DNA from: Macrothele yani
Lineage: Eukaryota; Arthropoda; Arachnida; Araneae; Macrothelidae
Assembly (NCBI GenBank): GCA_039090855.1
Contig: CM077012.1
Location: forward strand, 143,254,541-143,318,540
Length of the DNA stretch: 64,000 nucleotides
Direction of reading: 5' to 3'
The notes under the pieces: model-generated
What the model was told of the DNA's origin: nothing
The model's input: only the letters and a program-made list of their open reading frames with translations
The model's database searches: none
Program-made: the position numbers and the translations under genes
In this document: positions 1-12,620 of the stretch, piece by piece
Numbering within the stretch: position 1 is the first letter of the stretch
Layout: each line of letters starts with the position of its first letter

Positions 1-965
1 GGAAGGTACTTGTGCAACCCTTTGAACAGGCTGATACATATTCCTTGTATTAGTGCACTTCAATTGTTTTGCTTTCTCCCTAAATTCGATTTCAATTCTA
101 AAGAAGTCAAGGAGCCCATCAACGTTAAAACAGGATGTCTAGGTATGCCGACTACTAAACTCTAAAGCCAGGTCAGATGGAATAGCCTTTAGTATTACCG
201 GGCACAACAAAGTGCCGTAAGTTCCTGTATAAACCTCTAATGACTTTAAACTCCTGATCTGAACTTGAATATTATCATACAACCTTCTTAAATCATGTAT
301 ATCACTGGATTTATTTACAGAGCTTAAGTTTAACAGCCTATCTGTGCGAGAATCAATTATCAGATCTTTACGACCAAATCTTTCTTGCAGTAGTGCTATT
401 GCTGCTTCGTAATTTTCATCAGATAAGGAAAACCTTGTGATTGCATTCGCTGCCGATCCACCTAGATACGATTTCAAGTATGTAAATTTAAGGGTCTTAT
501 GTTATTATTGTCATGAATAGCAGTTTTATATGTGTTCCAAAAATCCTGAAACAGAGTGATTTCTCCGTAAAACTTAGTTATATTTATTGTCGGTAACTTC
601 ACTGCTAAGGTATTTGTCTCAGAAACCGCCTCCATTATTCACACTGACATTTTCAGAATTTCGTTCTATATAACCATTCCCATTTCGTTCTTTGATTTTC
701 TTACTGGCTTTAAATTTGCATAATGTTATCTTATCACTATATTCTTGGGAACCTTCAAATTCTTCCTCAAACTCTGTTAAATCATCAACTAGATTTTCTA
801 CTTCTGAGTCAATTTGCTTTAAGTCACCTTCTTTATGTGTTAACTGTTCTAAATAACCTTCAAGTTCTATTACACTAATTTCATCATTGGAAATAGCTGT
901 TTCAACTTTCTTAATAACGTTCGTAACTGCTGTCCTCTCTTTTTCCTAAGTTTGGTGAGCTCCAT
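1..965 (-). pseudogene. BEL/Pao-type LTR retrotransposon gag remnant (DUF1759-like)
   Basis: This encodes the structural Gag of a BEL/Pao-like retroelement. Read on the minus strand from an ATG at 965, a charged helical N-terminus (ELTKLRKK, then a Glu/Asp-rich stretch) leads to LPTINITKFYGEITLFQDFW near 520-620. That is the typical start of the DUF1759 domain. The longest open stretch is 139-477, containing LKSYLGGSAANAI, ERFGRKD and GTYGTLLCPVIL. It then continues past a stop into a LLDFFRIEIEFREK-like segment and runs off the window edge. Frameshifts lie near 935 and 475 and a stop near 138, so it is dead. No protease, RT or integrase is visible, and an LTR could not be delimited. Family assignment is by motif recognition. 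Confidence 0.72.
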
Positions 966-2895
966 TTTATTCTCGGCCTCAATTGCCGGCACTATATCAA
1001 AATATCTATGTCAATATCTCGTACCTTGTAGTGAGTATCCTATCTCGATCGTGTAGTCCTCTTTATTTAGCAGCATGTGGGCATCGCTTTCATTGCGTTC
1101 CGAATAATCTGACCAAGCTGCCACCTGTAAAGTCGTTCTACATAGGAAGGGTCATCATTTCTGGAGACTTGGAGCGCAGTGGTCCAAATGCAATCACGAC
1201 GACACTCTGCATTGCTATTAACGTACACTTTATTTCTACCCACCACACACAGCTTGCACATGAACAACATCAAGAAACATTAAATACAATCAATTAATAA
1301 GGTATATTGTAAACACTTCTATTTCCAGCGGTCCCCACTCGTTCGTACGTCCCATTCACACACAGGTTACGATTCACTACTGCATAGTTCAACTTCCTTT
1401 TTTTTTTTTTTTTTTTCTTTACGCTTCTCTGGCATCCCTGCAGATGGCATGCTGGCTGCTCTCATGGAACGCACCAGTGGTGGTGACCTTTAGCACAGGA
1501 GGCGAGGACCATCCATGACGTGCAAAACTTGTTCGTTGTGAACAACCACCTCTGCCGCCTTGATATCGCAATGTGAGAGGGCAGGTTTCAAAAACTGATA
1601 AACAATTCATTTTCCGGCTTAACACCTTTGAGAAACATCAGGGACAATAGCGAGAGATTTTAATCACTTAATCCTTAGTTGAACAGTATTCCACATTCCT
1701 ACAAATAACTCCACATGCTTGCTTTGGCACACAAACGAAGAAAATTTGAAAGTTCTGAAATTAATATGAAAAATGTTCATCTACACAGCTGGGAAGATAC
1801 AATTTTATCTCTCCCTACAGATACCTAAATTTATAAAGGCCACATTGACCTAAGAGTTGCATGTAAAAGCAATTATTGGAGAATTCATGATAAGTTTTGA
1901 ACTAGCATATACGTATAAGAATTGCTCCTTAAGTGTTGGCAGTATTGTGTCGACTTTATCTCATGTACCATTATTTCGTTAAGTCAGAAAATTGCAGGGT
2001 TTGAAAAGCTCCGTAGACAGCATTAAGAAGTAAGTCATCTTTGAATGAAAATGTTTTGTGGCTGATATAAAAGTCTTTATTCAGGCATTCTACTTAAACT
2101 GATCACGGTCCACTGGCGATTATCGAAGTGAGTTCTCGGCTCGCCTCAAGCCCAGAGGTACATTAATTGCCTGCTACCTTCATTATTTCCCACTAGTGTG
2201 ACCACGCCCCCTTCCAAAGTTCAGCTCACCTTCCCTAAAAACTCCTTCCTCAAATCTCGACAGCCTCTCTCTCCCAGTCAGCAACTCCCTTTTTGAAAAA
2301 CGCCATCTTTCGCCTTCTCCAGTGCTGACCGCTACCAGAACACTGGTGCAAAACTTTTTCCTTGTCCTCCAAAAATGTCCACTGTCTAATATCACTAGTC
2401 CGAAGGACCCTTTTACTAAAGAATGGAAATGCTACTAATGAATGGCCCTAAAGAGCAATCTTCTATTGTAGATACAGGAACTCTGCTTCCGGTACAATAT
2501 CATTCTCAAGGAATTTAACCAACATTCTAATTATTTAGGAGACTTGCTGTCTCTTCAAATAAAACAAAAAAAATATATTCTTCGGAAGTTTCCCACTATT
2601 TCAACTTTTAAAACATCCTTAAAATGCAAGGTTCTTAATTATTTACATATTAAAATTAAGTATTAACCACTAAAAGTTTCTAAGTATTACACAACATTAA
2701 ATTCATAAAATTAACATTCTCTTCTAGCCTGTCCCATTACAGTTATTATTAAACGTTATTCACATTTACCACTATTACAATTGGGCATCGGTGTACTGAC
2801 TCCAATGAGTACCATCACATGAATGTGTTTGGATCACTCTTAGAACCATTGGTTATTTCACTATATCTTTCAAGTTACTTTGCACTGGCAGGTTT

Positions 2896-2896
<1 letters not shown>
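966..2896. other. No recognisable gene
   Basis: AT-rich sequence with only short unconvincing frames. A T-rich run lies at 1398-1416. If the BEL element had a 5' LTR it should lie in the first few hundred bases here, but I could not define TG...CA ends or a convincing primer-binding site. Confidence 0.5.

Positions 2897-2936
<40 letters not shown>
2897..2936. repeat. Poly-T tract (about 40 T)
   Basis: An uninterrupted T run lies just before the hAT coding remains. It could be the poly-A tail of a minus-strand retroposed copy or simple slippage. No element body could be assigned to it. Confidence 0.9.
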
Positions 2937-2937
<1 letters not shown>

Positions 2938-3657
2938 GGTGTGTTATCCCAAAATTTCATAATTTGTTGTGTTTCAAGGTTCAGACTTAAAAAAGAAAGG
3001 TATGAAAGACAAAGATGACTTAGAAGTAATATCCTGAAGTGTATGAAAGTTTTGGCGCCAGAGTGCATGCTACCAAGTAAGTTGAAACGCCATTTAGAAA
3101 CCAATCATCACAGCATGCGTAGAAAATCTCGTGATCGCTTTACGAGAAGTTACAAGAGTTAAATCAACAAAAACGTAGTTTTTATAAGCAGGCATCAATA
3201 CCAAGCAATACTTTGCTAGCATCTTACAAGGAGGCATATAGAATCGCAAAATGTAAGAATCCTCATACCATCGCAGAAGAACTCATTCTACCTGCTGCTG
3301 TAGATATGGTGATCATTATGATCGGCGAGTTTGCTTGGAAGCTGCTTTCAAATGTGCCTTTGTCCAATAACACCATCAGTCGCAGAATACAGCTCATAGT
3401 GGAGGACCTCAATGATCAATTAATTTATAAAATAAAAGGTAAGGAATTTGGGTTGTAGCTGGATGAGGCCACAGATAAGATAATAATGATGCTCACTTGA
3501 TTTGCTATGTACGTTGCAGAAGACCATCTCTTTTGTAAAAGTATCACTGGTAGTGCTAAGGCTTAAGACTTGTTCGAGATCCTTGATACTTTTATGTCCG
3601 AAAATTATTTGGAGTGGACTAAGTGCGTTGGTGTCTGTACTGATGGTGTTTGTTCTA

Positions 3658-4982
3658 CACTCACGTTCAAATATTAAGGACGAGACAGTTTTTCGAATGT
3701 AACGTCGTGTGGAAGTGCTCCACATCGACTCAAATCATACCATAAGATCCCCAAGATGTAAGAATATGGGACAAGTGAGCAAAACTGTCCAAACAAGGAA
3801 TCCAAAGGATACAAAGGCACTTTATTGAAAAGGTAGCTTCGAGTACAACTGGACAGAAGACAGAAACGTCCATGTGACAGGCGGCTGCCAAGAAAGTCCC
3901 ACACGTGTTCGATTGGATTTAGGTCCGAGGACCTTGCGGGCCAATCCATGTGTTGAATATCTTCACTCTCCAACAGCTCTTGAATATCTTCACTCTCCAA
4001 CAGCTCTTGAATATCTTCACTCTCCGACAGCCACTGTACGATGAGGTGTAGCGTTGTCGTCCATGAAGAGGAACTCGGGACCCACAGCATCTCTAAACAG
4101 ACGCACGTGAGGCAGGAAAACCTCGATACAATAGCGGACACCAGTGACTGAACCTCCTTGGAAGATGTGGAGGTCAGTACGGCTACCAAGCATGATACCG
4201 CCCCAAACGAGAACTCCGCCACCTCCAAACCGGTCCCTTTCGATGATGTTGGAGGTGTGATTGCGTGTTCCCTGCTCTCTCCAGATGTGTATACGTCCAG
4301 AATCGCTCGTCAGACTAAATCGGCTCTCATCCGTAAAGAGAACTCAACCCCATTGCTGATGTGTCCAGTTCTTGTGTTTCTGGCACACACCATACTGGTC
4401 GTCGTGCAAATAGACCACCTTAGTGCAGCCTCCTGGCCACTGTAAAATGCGATAACGGATGTCCAGTTGTCTGTTGCATGTGCCTTGCAATTTCTCCCAC
4501 TGTCTGCCGTCTATCTCTTCTCGCCTGTAGGACAATATACAGGTGGTCCGCCGCCGTGGTTGCTCGTGCACGACCACTGCTAAACTCTTGGACAGCTGTT
4601 CCTGTCGTTTGAAATGCTCTCCAAGCTATTGAAATAATGCTGTGAGCGATCCCGAACTCTTCGGCCACACTTCGACCTTCTTCCAACTTCCCAATGACGT
4701 GACCTTGGGCAAAGTCATCCAGATGTTGTCTACTGGATTGCCTGTTGGCCATATCACACGGTGGCAGCAGCTCGATGTCGTTCAAACCGATGTACACAGT
4801 GCAATAGCTTTCACTGAATTGCTGAGCGTACACCGCCCGTTTCCCCCCCCTCCTGCTGCATATATGCACGTGCCGTACCGGGCCCTAGTCTTTCTCCTGA
4901 GTGGTCTTTCGGTCCGTTCTGCTTGCTCGTTCCACTGTTATGCTAATTTCTCCTCTTCGTCCTTAAATTTTACACACCAGTG
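3658..4982 (-). mobile_element. Tc1-like element, family 1 copy A, inserted in the hAT gene
   Basis: TA target copies lie at 3656-3657 and 4983-4984. The right end, read inward, starts CACTGGTGTGTAAAA. The left end is a diverged match (CACTCACG..., then TTAAGGACGA). Joining hAT sequence across one TA gives DGVCS-MPGCYGGLQ in frame, which proves the borders. It belongs to the same family as the element at 30991-32538. Confidence 0.85.
3720..4752 (-). pseudogene. Tc1 transposase, decayed, with triplicated segment and deletion
   Basis: The start codon is at 4752 (MANRQSSRQHLDDF). Helix-turn-helix motifs, FLFMDDNATPHRT-like and DLNPIEHVWD blocks can be followed across several frames. Compared with the sister copy at 31253-32374 it has two oddities. 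A 27-bp unit encoding LLESEDIQE is present three times (about 3953-4030), where the sister has one. About 190 bp after the DFLG block are missing, so the C-terminus is lost near 3890. A shortened VAEEFG region near the first helix-turn-helix and several frameshifts also make it non-functional. Confidence 0.78.
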
Positions 4983-5098
4983 TATGCCCGGCTGTTATGG
5001 AGGATTGCAGGCACTTATTTGAAGCAAAGCCCCTGATGCACTGTGGACCCATTGCGTTATTCACAGGGAAGCACTCGCGTCAAAATATCTGAGTCGTA

Positions 5099-6400
5099 CA
5101 GGGTATCCACAATGTCTTGTTATCCCCCATGTAATAAGAAGTGAACTATGTATCTGTTGTATGATGTATATGTTGAGGCATCCTTAAACATCCAGTGGAT
5201 TCGTTTGGGATCCGTCATTCTCGTGACAGAGAACAATTTTACGCCATGTTCTGTGGGACATTTTTCGAAGGAGTTGCAATGTGATACAAGAGAAAGCATG
5301 TCTCACTGCTTTGTTTAAGTTCATCAGTAGTTTGGTAGCGCTGCTGTGCAACAACTTCCTTTATGAAACCCCAAAGGGCATTATCACACGTTGAGAGGTC
5401 TGGGCTTCGAGGTGGCCATTCAAGTGGAGTGGGCAGCACTGCCGAACCTCGGCCGATCCAACGATCCCGAAAGACCTCACCAAGGTATTCCCGAACAGTG
5501 ATTGCGTAATGGGTGGGTGCCCCATCCTGTTGGACCCATACGTCATTCAGAATGCCAAGATTTCCAAGTTGTGGCTCAAACCAGGTTTGCCGCATGTCCA
5601 GATAAGTTGTCTGATTCACTGGACCATCAAAGAAATACGGTCCAAACAGATGTCGACTATTCATTGCAGCCTATATCATGACATGCGGAGAATGATGTTC
5701 CAATTCTTCGACATAATGTGGGTTTTCCTTGGACCAGAACACAACGTTCCGTGATCGACAGCTGCGGTATATCGCACATTCATCACTGAAAGTGACCTTT
5801 CCACGTTTTGGGATTGTGGCAAATGTCTGAAGCATTATTGCACATGCATCCAGTCTTCGGTTTAAATCGATGTCTGATAACTCCTAAACGAACATCGGGC
5901 GATAGGCGTGCAAATTCAGGTCATTCTTCATGTGCTTATGCAGTGTTGATCGTGGTATTCCAAGCTCCGCTGATCGTTTGCGGAGCGACTTCGTCGGTGA
6001 CCTGATAACTAATTCCTCGACTGCTTGAAACTGTTGCACTCTGGTTGATGGTCTTTCCGTTCGTGGTTTATGCTTGATGTTGCTTGCTTCGAAGAGTTTA
6101 TGTTCCCACCGCAGAAGAGTCTGTTTTGGAGGGGTCTCTTTGTCGAATCGTTTTTGGAAATCGGCACTCACGTCACGCATTGTCTTCCCTGTGTGTGGGC
6201 GTTCGTGTACCCAGACACTGACAACAATCCGCTGTTCCAGGGTGTATTCGCTGGTATCACACATGGTTTCGGTACCTAATCTGTAAATAAACACAATACA
6301 GACCATAACTCAACATATACATCACACAACAGATACATAGCTCACTTACATTGCTTATTACAGGTGGGGGAGGGGGTAACAAGACATTGTGGACACCCTG
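5099..6400 (-). mobile_element. Mariner-like (IS630-Tc1-mariner, DD41D) element inserted in the hAT gene
   Basis: TA copies lie at 5097-5098 and 6401-6402. Terminal inverted repeats of about 45 bp begin CAGGGTRTCCACAATGTCTT and are easy to see at both ends. The insertion lies in the hAT relic, 113 bp downstream of the first insertion site in hAT coordinates. Confidence 0.87.
5184..6264 (-). pseudogene. DD41D-type mariner transposase, two stop codons
   Basis: The protein starts MCDTSEYTLEQRI at 6264 and ends near 5184, about 360 residues and near full length for the group. An N-terminal helix-turn-helix half (SLRKRSAELGIPRSTLHKH) is followed by the catalytic blocks VTFSDECAIY, VWVQQDGAPTHYA and PPRSPDLSTCDNALWG. 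I count 41 residues between the second and third Asp, hence DD41D. It is broken by a stop after YRPMFV and by a TAG at the usual Trp of the VMIW block. All three catalytic Asp are retained, so it decayed recently compared with its hAT host. Confidence 0.8.
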
Positions 6401-7489
6401 TACATTGAACCAGGTCTTAAAATATGTAGTGAATGTAGTAAACTTTATAAAAACTCGGCCGTTGAACGCAAGGTTTTTCAAAAAACTATGAGAGGATATG
6501 GGATCTGAGGACACGTCTTTGTTGTACTACAGCACTTCGCAATGACTCTCTCATGGTAATGTTTAGTCTCGTACGTTTGAACTGCGACAGGAAATTTAAA
6601 TTTTTCTTAAAGAGGAAGACCGCAAGTACACCGAAAATTTTGTGAACTAAGATTTTTTGTTAAAACTAGCATACTTATGTGATATTTTTGAAAAGATGAA
6701 TGCTCTGAATCTCTCCCTGCAGGGAAGCAACATGCACCTTTTAAAGTGGACTGAGAAAATTTCAGCTTTTATAAAAAAAACTAAAACTATGGAAAAGAGA
6801 AAGGAATGAAGACTGGGGTAAAGAATGTTTCCTCTTGTTGCAAGTTTTTGACTTGCAATGTAGTTGATTTCTCTCGAGGCATGAAATCCATTTTTGAGAA
6901 CACTTATCACAGCTTATCACCTGGTTTGAGAAATACTTTCAGAATGATAATGTCGATAAATTTGTATGGATTCAAGATCCATTTCATGCAACTACTCCAT
7001 CTGAATTTACTGCTGCAGAATAAGAGAATCTTATTGAGTTGTCTTGCGACAATACGTTGAAAACAAAATTTAGCAGCATGGAGTTACCTGAATTTTGGAT
7101 ATCAGTAAAAGATGAATGTCCGCTTCGGGTGGTAAAGCTCAGAGAATTTTAATTCCATTTGCGACTTCTTATTTGTACAAAGCTGGGTTTTCGGTGGTCA
7201 CTGATAAAAACTAAGTATTGCGCGAAAATCAGTGTGGAGAAGGAAATGAGGGTGGCTGTGTCCAGTTTGATTCCAAGATTTGAGAAATGTGCAGTGATCA
7301 ACAGGCTCATCATCCATCCCACCAATTATAATTAGTTGAATGTTTTCAATTACATTTTTGTGTGACCTTCAGTACATGTTTTATTTATTTTTACCAAAGT
7401 GTACTTGTTAGAATTTCACATATGGCGCCTTGGGAAAACCTGGATTCAGCAAGGGCGCCGAGAATCGAAAAAATTTAGGAACCACTGTC

Positions 7490-8689
7490 CTAAAGGATTA
7501 ATTTATTTCAGATATCCTACAGCAGCACACCTTCAGGTGAATCTGAAGACAATTTACAGTGTTTGCTGTAGATTAATCACAAGAAGTAACTAGAGATAGT
7601 TAACTTTAAACTTAATTAATAACTTAACATGCATAACAACAAATATAGTAACAATATTATCTGTTTCATAGGTCACTTCGGGTCTTGCTGATAGCTCTCA
7701 CATATAACATGCTTGTAGGGAGCTGTTTTTATCCAAGTCTGCTTGACTGACTGTCAGTGTGACCTAAAGAGATAAACTCTTGGGAGTTCTGATGTGACAT
7801 TTAGTGTAGAAAGTATAACAAGATGTAACCAAAATTTATATAAGAGAAAAAAATAATGAAAGGTTAAATAGGTAGTATATGTCGCAACTGTGGCTTCAAC
7901 AAATAACATCACAAAAGCATGTTGAGATTGCTCTTTGAGCTTACTTTTATTTCATTTTATCTTTTAAGTTTTTGATAATTTAGGTAAATAATATAGGATT
8001 TAATTTAATTATGGGATGGAAAATTGTGTGAGGTTTTGGAAAAAGACATTTGTTAATATAATGTTATGATTCTTATCAGTTCTTTCTTTTAAGGTAATTT
8101 CTTTTGTATGAATAAAATGTGTTGTTTCTAAAAGAAAAAAAAATTCAATTTTTACTCCTGAAAAGTACATGAGCAAAATATGTTTGGGATTTTATCATGT
8201 AAAGAACTCATGGAAAAAAATTAGCAGTCAGGCAATGTAAAATGCACATACTGAGAATCAAAAGAGAACAGATATATAATCACATGTTTTTTACTGCGTG
8301 TTGTGTAAATGCTGAATGAGAGTATTTTTTTTATTATTTTTTTTTACTTCTGCTTCATGTAACAGCAGAAAAGTTTTGCTTATCCCATACAAATCCTACA
8401 AGTTGCATTTATCCTATATAAATAATATGGCACATTAGTGTAAAAATTAGCTGGGACCTAAAATGTTATTGCAATCTGTTAATTTTGAGTGATATAATGT
8501 AATTTATGACCCTCAGGGAAATATGTTTGAATTGCTGTTAGAGCTTTCTGTTATTTATCCATGCCTTTTAAGTTTAAGAAAAAAATGGGGATTAACTCAT
8601 GTAAAACTTAAAATTAAAGATAATATTTTTCCATCTATAAAATTTAGACCAGGCACTCCTTCCCAACACATTCTTAGGTAAAATAGGGT
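7490..8689. other. No recognisable gene
   Basis: AT-rich DNA with no frame, terminal repeat or RNA motif that I can support. Confidence 0.5.
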
Positions 8690-10370
8690 TTCAAAACAGC
8701 TTTATTGAGCAAAAACAAAAGAGTACAAAAGAGAAAAGGAAACATTTTGTCCCACAGAAACATAAAGAATCCCTAATTAAGGAAAAGAAACAATATATTT
8801 TCAATAAGGTGGTGATGATATATACATGGATGATTGTGGTAAATACACATGAAGGTAAAACGATGAGCAGCTGGGAAGCCACTAGTAAGCATTGTGGGAG
8901 GAAGTTCATGCAGCACACGCTGCGTGATAGGCAGGAAAGTTCAATCAAAAAGTACAGGCAACAGTTGAGGCATAGGAGTGACACCAGAGTCACACAGTTA
9001 AGCAGGGCTCCAGAGATGCTAAACCAATGTGAGTTGGGAGACCAAGTATTGTAGAATGATGAGAGATGTGGGCAGAGGTATAGTCCAGATGCAACCGGGC
9101 AGTGAGGCGAGCTTGGAAATGATGCCGAAGACATTCATTGGCCTGAAAAGGGGAAACAGGAGAAGTAAGATCCCGGAGATGTTGGTGAAAGGTGAAGATT
9201 ATGTGCTTGAAAGGGACGAAGATGTATGAGCATGCAGGTGGCAGGAGCACTGGCAGAGAGATGGAGCGGAGAAGGTATAGGTAGGCAGTATATATTAGAT
9301 CCACAGCACAGATATGACGTGCTGTGGAGAAAGCTGTATGTAGTATTGTGAGTAGAATGGGGCAATGGAAGTAGACGTGGGCGACATCAGCCTGGAAGGA
9401 GCAAAAAGAGCATAGTGGAGAGGAAATAACTGTCATGCAAGAGAGTGTGGAAGGAACAAGGAGACTACCATGAAAAAAAGCCAGTGAGTGTTAAGTTCAA
9501 GAGGGGCGGAGAAAGGAGAAGTAGAGGCAGGCCAGACAGCAGCAAAAGAAGCAGAGGGAATAGGGGTGATAGGATGGGGGATAGAAAGAGGAGTTTTAAG
9601 AAAATTATAAAGGAGTTTGGGGGAAAGAGCAGTAAGGGGGCGGAAGCACCTTGAAGAGAAAGGAAAAAGGGAAGCGGAAGAGGAGCAGCTGAGACAATAG
9701 AAAGACCAGTAGGAGAGGCAAGAGAAGGAGATGGAGGTTTAACAACCACCATGAGCAACTCAATGGGCTTATAAGCATGGAGATGATGGAAGAATGGAGT
9801 GCATCATAAGTAAAGTGGTTGTCAGGAGAGTTGGGAAGAAGAGGAGAGAGAGCAGAGAGGGGCTTCCAGGTAAGGCCTGAGTTAACAAGGAGACAGACAG
9901 TTATGATGCCAGCATGAAGCCAAGAGGGAGAAGCATGAAAGGAGGAATAGGAAGGATGTAGAGTGGAAGAGTTAAAGAGGGGCTCAGCAAGAGTGGAAGA
10001 GGGGTAGTACAGAAAGGCGGTAGTGAGCAAGAGAGAGAGCCTCAGAGTGAATGGAGGGGAAGTGAGATGGTACGAGTGGATAGTGATCCATGCATAGAAG
10101 AGCAAGGAGAAAAAATGAAGGGTTGCATAGAGATGTAAGAATGTCAAGGACAGCATGAGTAGAATCAGTTGGAGAGAAAGCAATGTGAAGAAAAGAGACC
10201 AGGTGATGGCACGCTAGTAATAATGAACGTCAACCAAGTTAATTCCAGCCATGGAATGAGGTTAGCAGAAAGTGGAGATCTTGATTCAATGATGGCGTGT
10301 CCATATCAAGGAGGACATGAGGCGCATTTCATCCTAGAGGCGATATGACGGGAACTGAGAGGCAGGACTC
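8690..10370 (-). pseudogene. L1/Tx1-like LINE, 3' end of ORF2 (C-terminal Cys-His region)
   Basis: Read on the minus strand, this purine/pyrimidine-skewed block gives long partly overlapping frames. A segment near 9900-10000 (PLFNSSTLHPSYSSF, then SWLHAGIITVCLLV) resembles the post-RT region of L1-clade ORF2. It is followed near 9360-9430 by C-x2-C-x7-H-x4-C (CSFCSFQADVAHVYFHC), the C-terminal zinc knuckle of that clade. AATAAA on the minus strand near 8700 fits the 3' end. The RT domain is not visible, so this is a 5'-truncated, decayed copy. The clade call is tentative. Confidence 0.5.
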
Positions 10371-12620
10371 GATAGCAGTTTTTAAAAGTACCTCTCTGCA
10401 TAAAGATCAAAGTCATTCCAAACTTTGTGTCATAAAGGTTATGAGGTGCATCTAACCCAGAGTTCCTAACTTTTCAACTTCAAAGGGAATCGAAAAGGTA
10501 GAGAAGCAGAGTTGTCATGCAGGTAATGAACTCCAAATTGTAGAACATAAGTTATGGGTAATTGATGTGTTCATTTCGTTTAAACTGGCCATGATTTGAC
10601 CTTGTATAACGTCCAGTAACAGTTCCCTTCAACATATGTCATTGGGTCCTATTATTACAAGGACCCCAATAGCATATGTTACTTTCCCTGGCCCAAACTG
10701 TCAGACTCCCTTCAAGTCATTATATGCTACTTCTGCATTATCTTTTTGAAAGTGGTTATTATTAAAGCATTTATTCTAGAGAGAAAAATCTAAAAAGAAA
10801 AAAATATGGCTGCTAGTGAGGAAGCTAGTTAATAGCAAATGTTAGAAAAAGAGCTGCAATGTGAGAAATGAGAATTTTTGTACCTGAAGAGAGCCACCGT
10901 TTTTCTCTAAAAATTATATAATTCATACATACTGATACATAAACATGTGTATGTATGCCAAAAAGAAAGTTAACACTCCAAAATAATGTTACCCGTATGG
11001 AATGTTTTCTTAATTTTCTGTTCATCTGGTTTTATTATTCTCATCATTTCATATATTACTCAGAAATACTTTCACTCACTTTAGTTCCTGTGTTCTGTTA
11101 TTTACTCTAGTTCACGCAGTATTCTTAGTATTATGAGTTTCAGGGCTCAAAATATAATATTACCATTGACAATGTCTGCACTGCATAATAGGGGGAAATG
11201 CATATGCTGTCATAGATGTGACCTTGGAGATGAGAGGACAGTTTACTTTGTAGTAGTTTTTGTTGGGTTTTACCACCATATTTTTCTCGCATAAACTCCT
11301 ATTTTAACACTATCATCCTCTCTTTCAGTAACTGCAATGCCTCTAAGTATATGCTTCTGAATGGCAGCATGCATGTCCGGATCTGAAACTATTAGTACTG
11401 ATGATGGGAGCAGACAGTACATTACAAAAACGGCTGCAGTGTATATATTTCTGCGTAATATATCAAACTGAAAGGTAGACACATCCCTGTGAGGTTACTG
11501 ATAAGAACAGAATAAAATGTGAACTGAAAAATCAATAAAACATTCCATATTCGGAATGTTATTTCTAAGTGATAATTTGACCTTGAACCTGTAAATAGCA
11601 TTTTGGACAAGGTACCAAGAATGTTGCTATCTAAGAACAAATTGCGGGAGGGGGCTGAACAGGGCTTAATTTTTTTCATTACGTTGTACTCACCCCCGTC
11701 CCTTTCTTCCATTATGAAAAAATAAATAAAACTGTAGAATTTTAAAATTGATAGTTGTCACTTTTGGTTTTAAATTTAATTTAGTTTCACTTAAGATTAG
11801 TGTAACTCTGTGCGCTTCAGTTATAGGATTAATTTTAGCTCAGCATTATTATTATTTAAATGTTGGTCTTTTCCCATCTTTGATGAGTTTTGAAAATATA
11901 GAGATGGTTCCCAGTTACTTTGCTGCAGTGAGGAGTACTGAGCAGTGGTGCAGTGGAGCTAAAAGCAATTAAAAGCTATAAAGAGAGACCTACTGCAGGG
12001 CAAAAAAAGTCTAGCCCTGTAACACCAGTTCAGCACACAAGACCCAAAATGTCTGAGCATCCACCGGGTTCATACAGTGTTGCCAACTCATTTGAGAGAA
12101 GCTATAGCTAAAAAGTGAAAAATGTGCAAATCACATTGCACACCCAATGATCTGCAGGACATGTCCTGAAGCAAGAGGTTTCTTACGTGTCCTTTATTCA
12201 GTAGCATATAATGATCAAGTGTAGATTTGCCATTGACTTGTTGCACGATAGCATGCTCGAACCACAATCTGGAGATGTGGGTTTGATTCCCGCTCAAGGG
12301 CGATGTAATTTTAAAGTTTTCTGATGTGATGGCATTATGTATAGAACAGTGAAATTGGTGATTCAGGCACTTCTGATTTTTCAGTTAATAATCCTGACCT
12401 TGTTCTCTATGTATTAAATGAACATTTCTTCCACAGAATCCATATGTGGAGTTTCAGATATGATGCTGTGAGAGTTAGCCTTCGTTGTTGTTGGAGATTA
12501 ATGACTGCTGTGAGCCAGTTCAAGGGGATATAAGAAGCAGTCACCATCCCTAATTTAGGGCCGCTGGTTTCAAGGAAGGGACTGAGTTAGTGTATTGGAA
12601 AAAAAAAAAGACCATCCATG
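10371..12620. other. Mostly unrecognised; body of a possible SINE at its right end
   Basis: No gene was recognised. The stretch 12305-12620 probably includes the body of the minus-strand tRNA-derived SINE that starts at 12704. A weak B-box-like GTGGGTTTGATTCCCGC at 12277-12293 suggests a second tRNA-like relic on the plus strand. Confidence 0.4.

Larger units (their letters stand above)
3040..7335 (+). pseudogene. hAT transposase (ZBED5 type), broken
   Basis: This was a cut-and-paste transposase with an RNase H-like core. Segment 3055-3170 keeps the end of a BED-type zinc finger (PSKLKRHLETNHH). Segment 3213-3655 contains AYRIAKCKNPHTIAEELILP, NNTISRRIQ and a decayed LDEATD. Segment 4985-5096 continues MPGCYGGLQALI, and 6403-7335 carries the rest, including TSLLYYSTS and the C-terminal hAT dimerisation block (LPEFWISVKDECPL, later SSLIPRFEK). 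Numerous stops and frameshifts occur, such as a TAG after EFGL near 3456. It was also disrupted by two insertions. Similar ZBED proteins exist as domesticated genes in vertebrates, but this copy is plainly a relic. Confidence 0.75.
2990..7489 (+). mobile_element. ZBED5-like hAT DNA transposon, split by two nested elements
   Basis: The body is a hAT element whose transposase remains run from about 3040 to 7330. The right terminus is probably near 7488: read inward on the minus strand it gives CAGTGGTTCCTAAATTTTTT, a typical hAT end. The left terminus was not found. Two TA-targeted elements sit inside it, at 3658-4982 and 5099-6400. Removing them with one TA copy each reconnects the hAT reading frame, so the order of events is clear: hAT first, then the two insertions. 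Confidence 0.72.

Noticed and set aside
2853..3104. Minus-strand frame with a poly-Lys run
   Set aside because: It is a translation of the poly-T tract and shares no family features; the hAT remains on the other strand explain the DNA at its right end.
4158..4445. 95-codon plus-strand frame (MEDVEVSTATKHDTAP...)
   Set aside because: The same frame recurs antisense to the sister Tc1 at 31634-31897; it is a conserved shadow of the transposase.
12272..12300. B-box-like sequence suggesting a tRNA gene on the plus strand
   Set aside because: No paired acceptor stem or proper A box could be placed.
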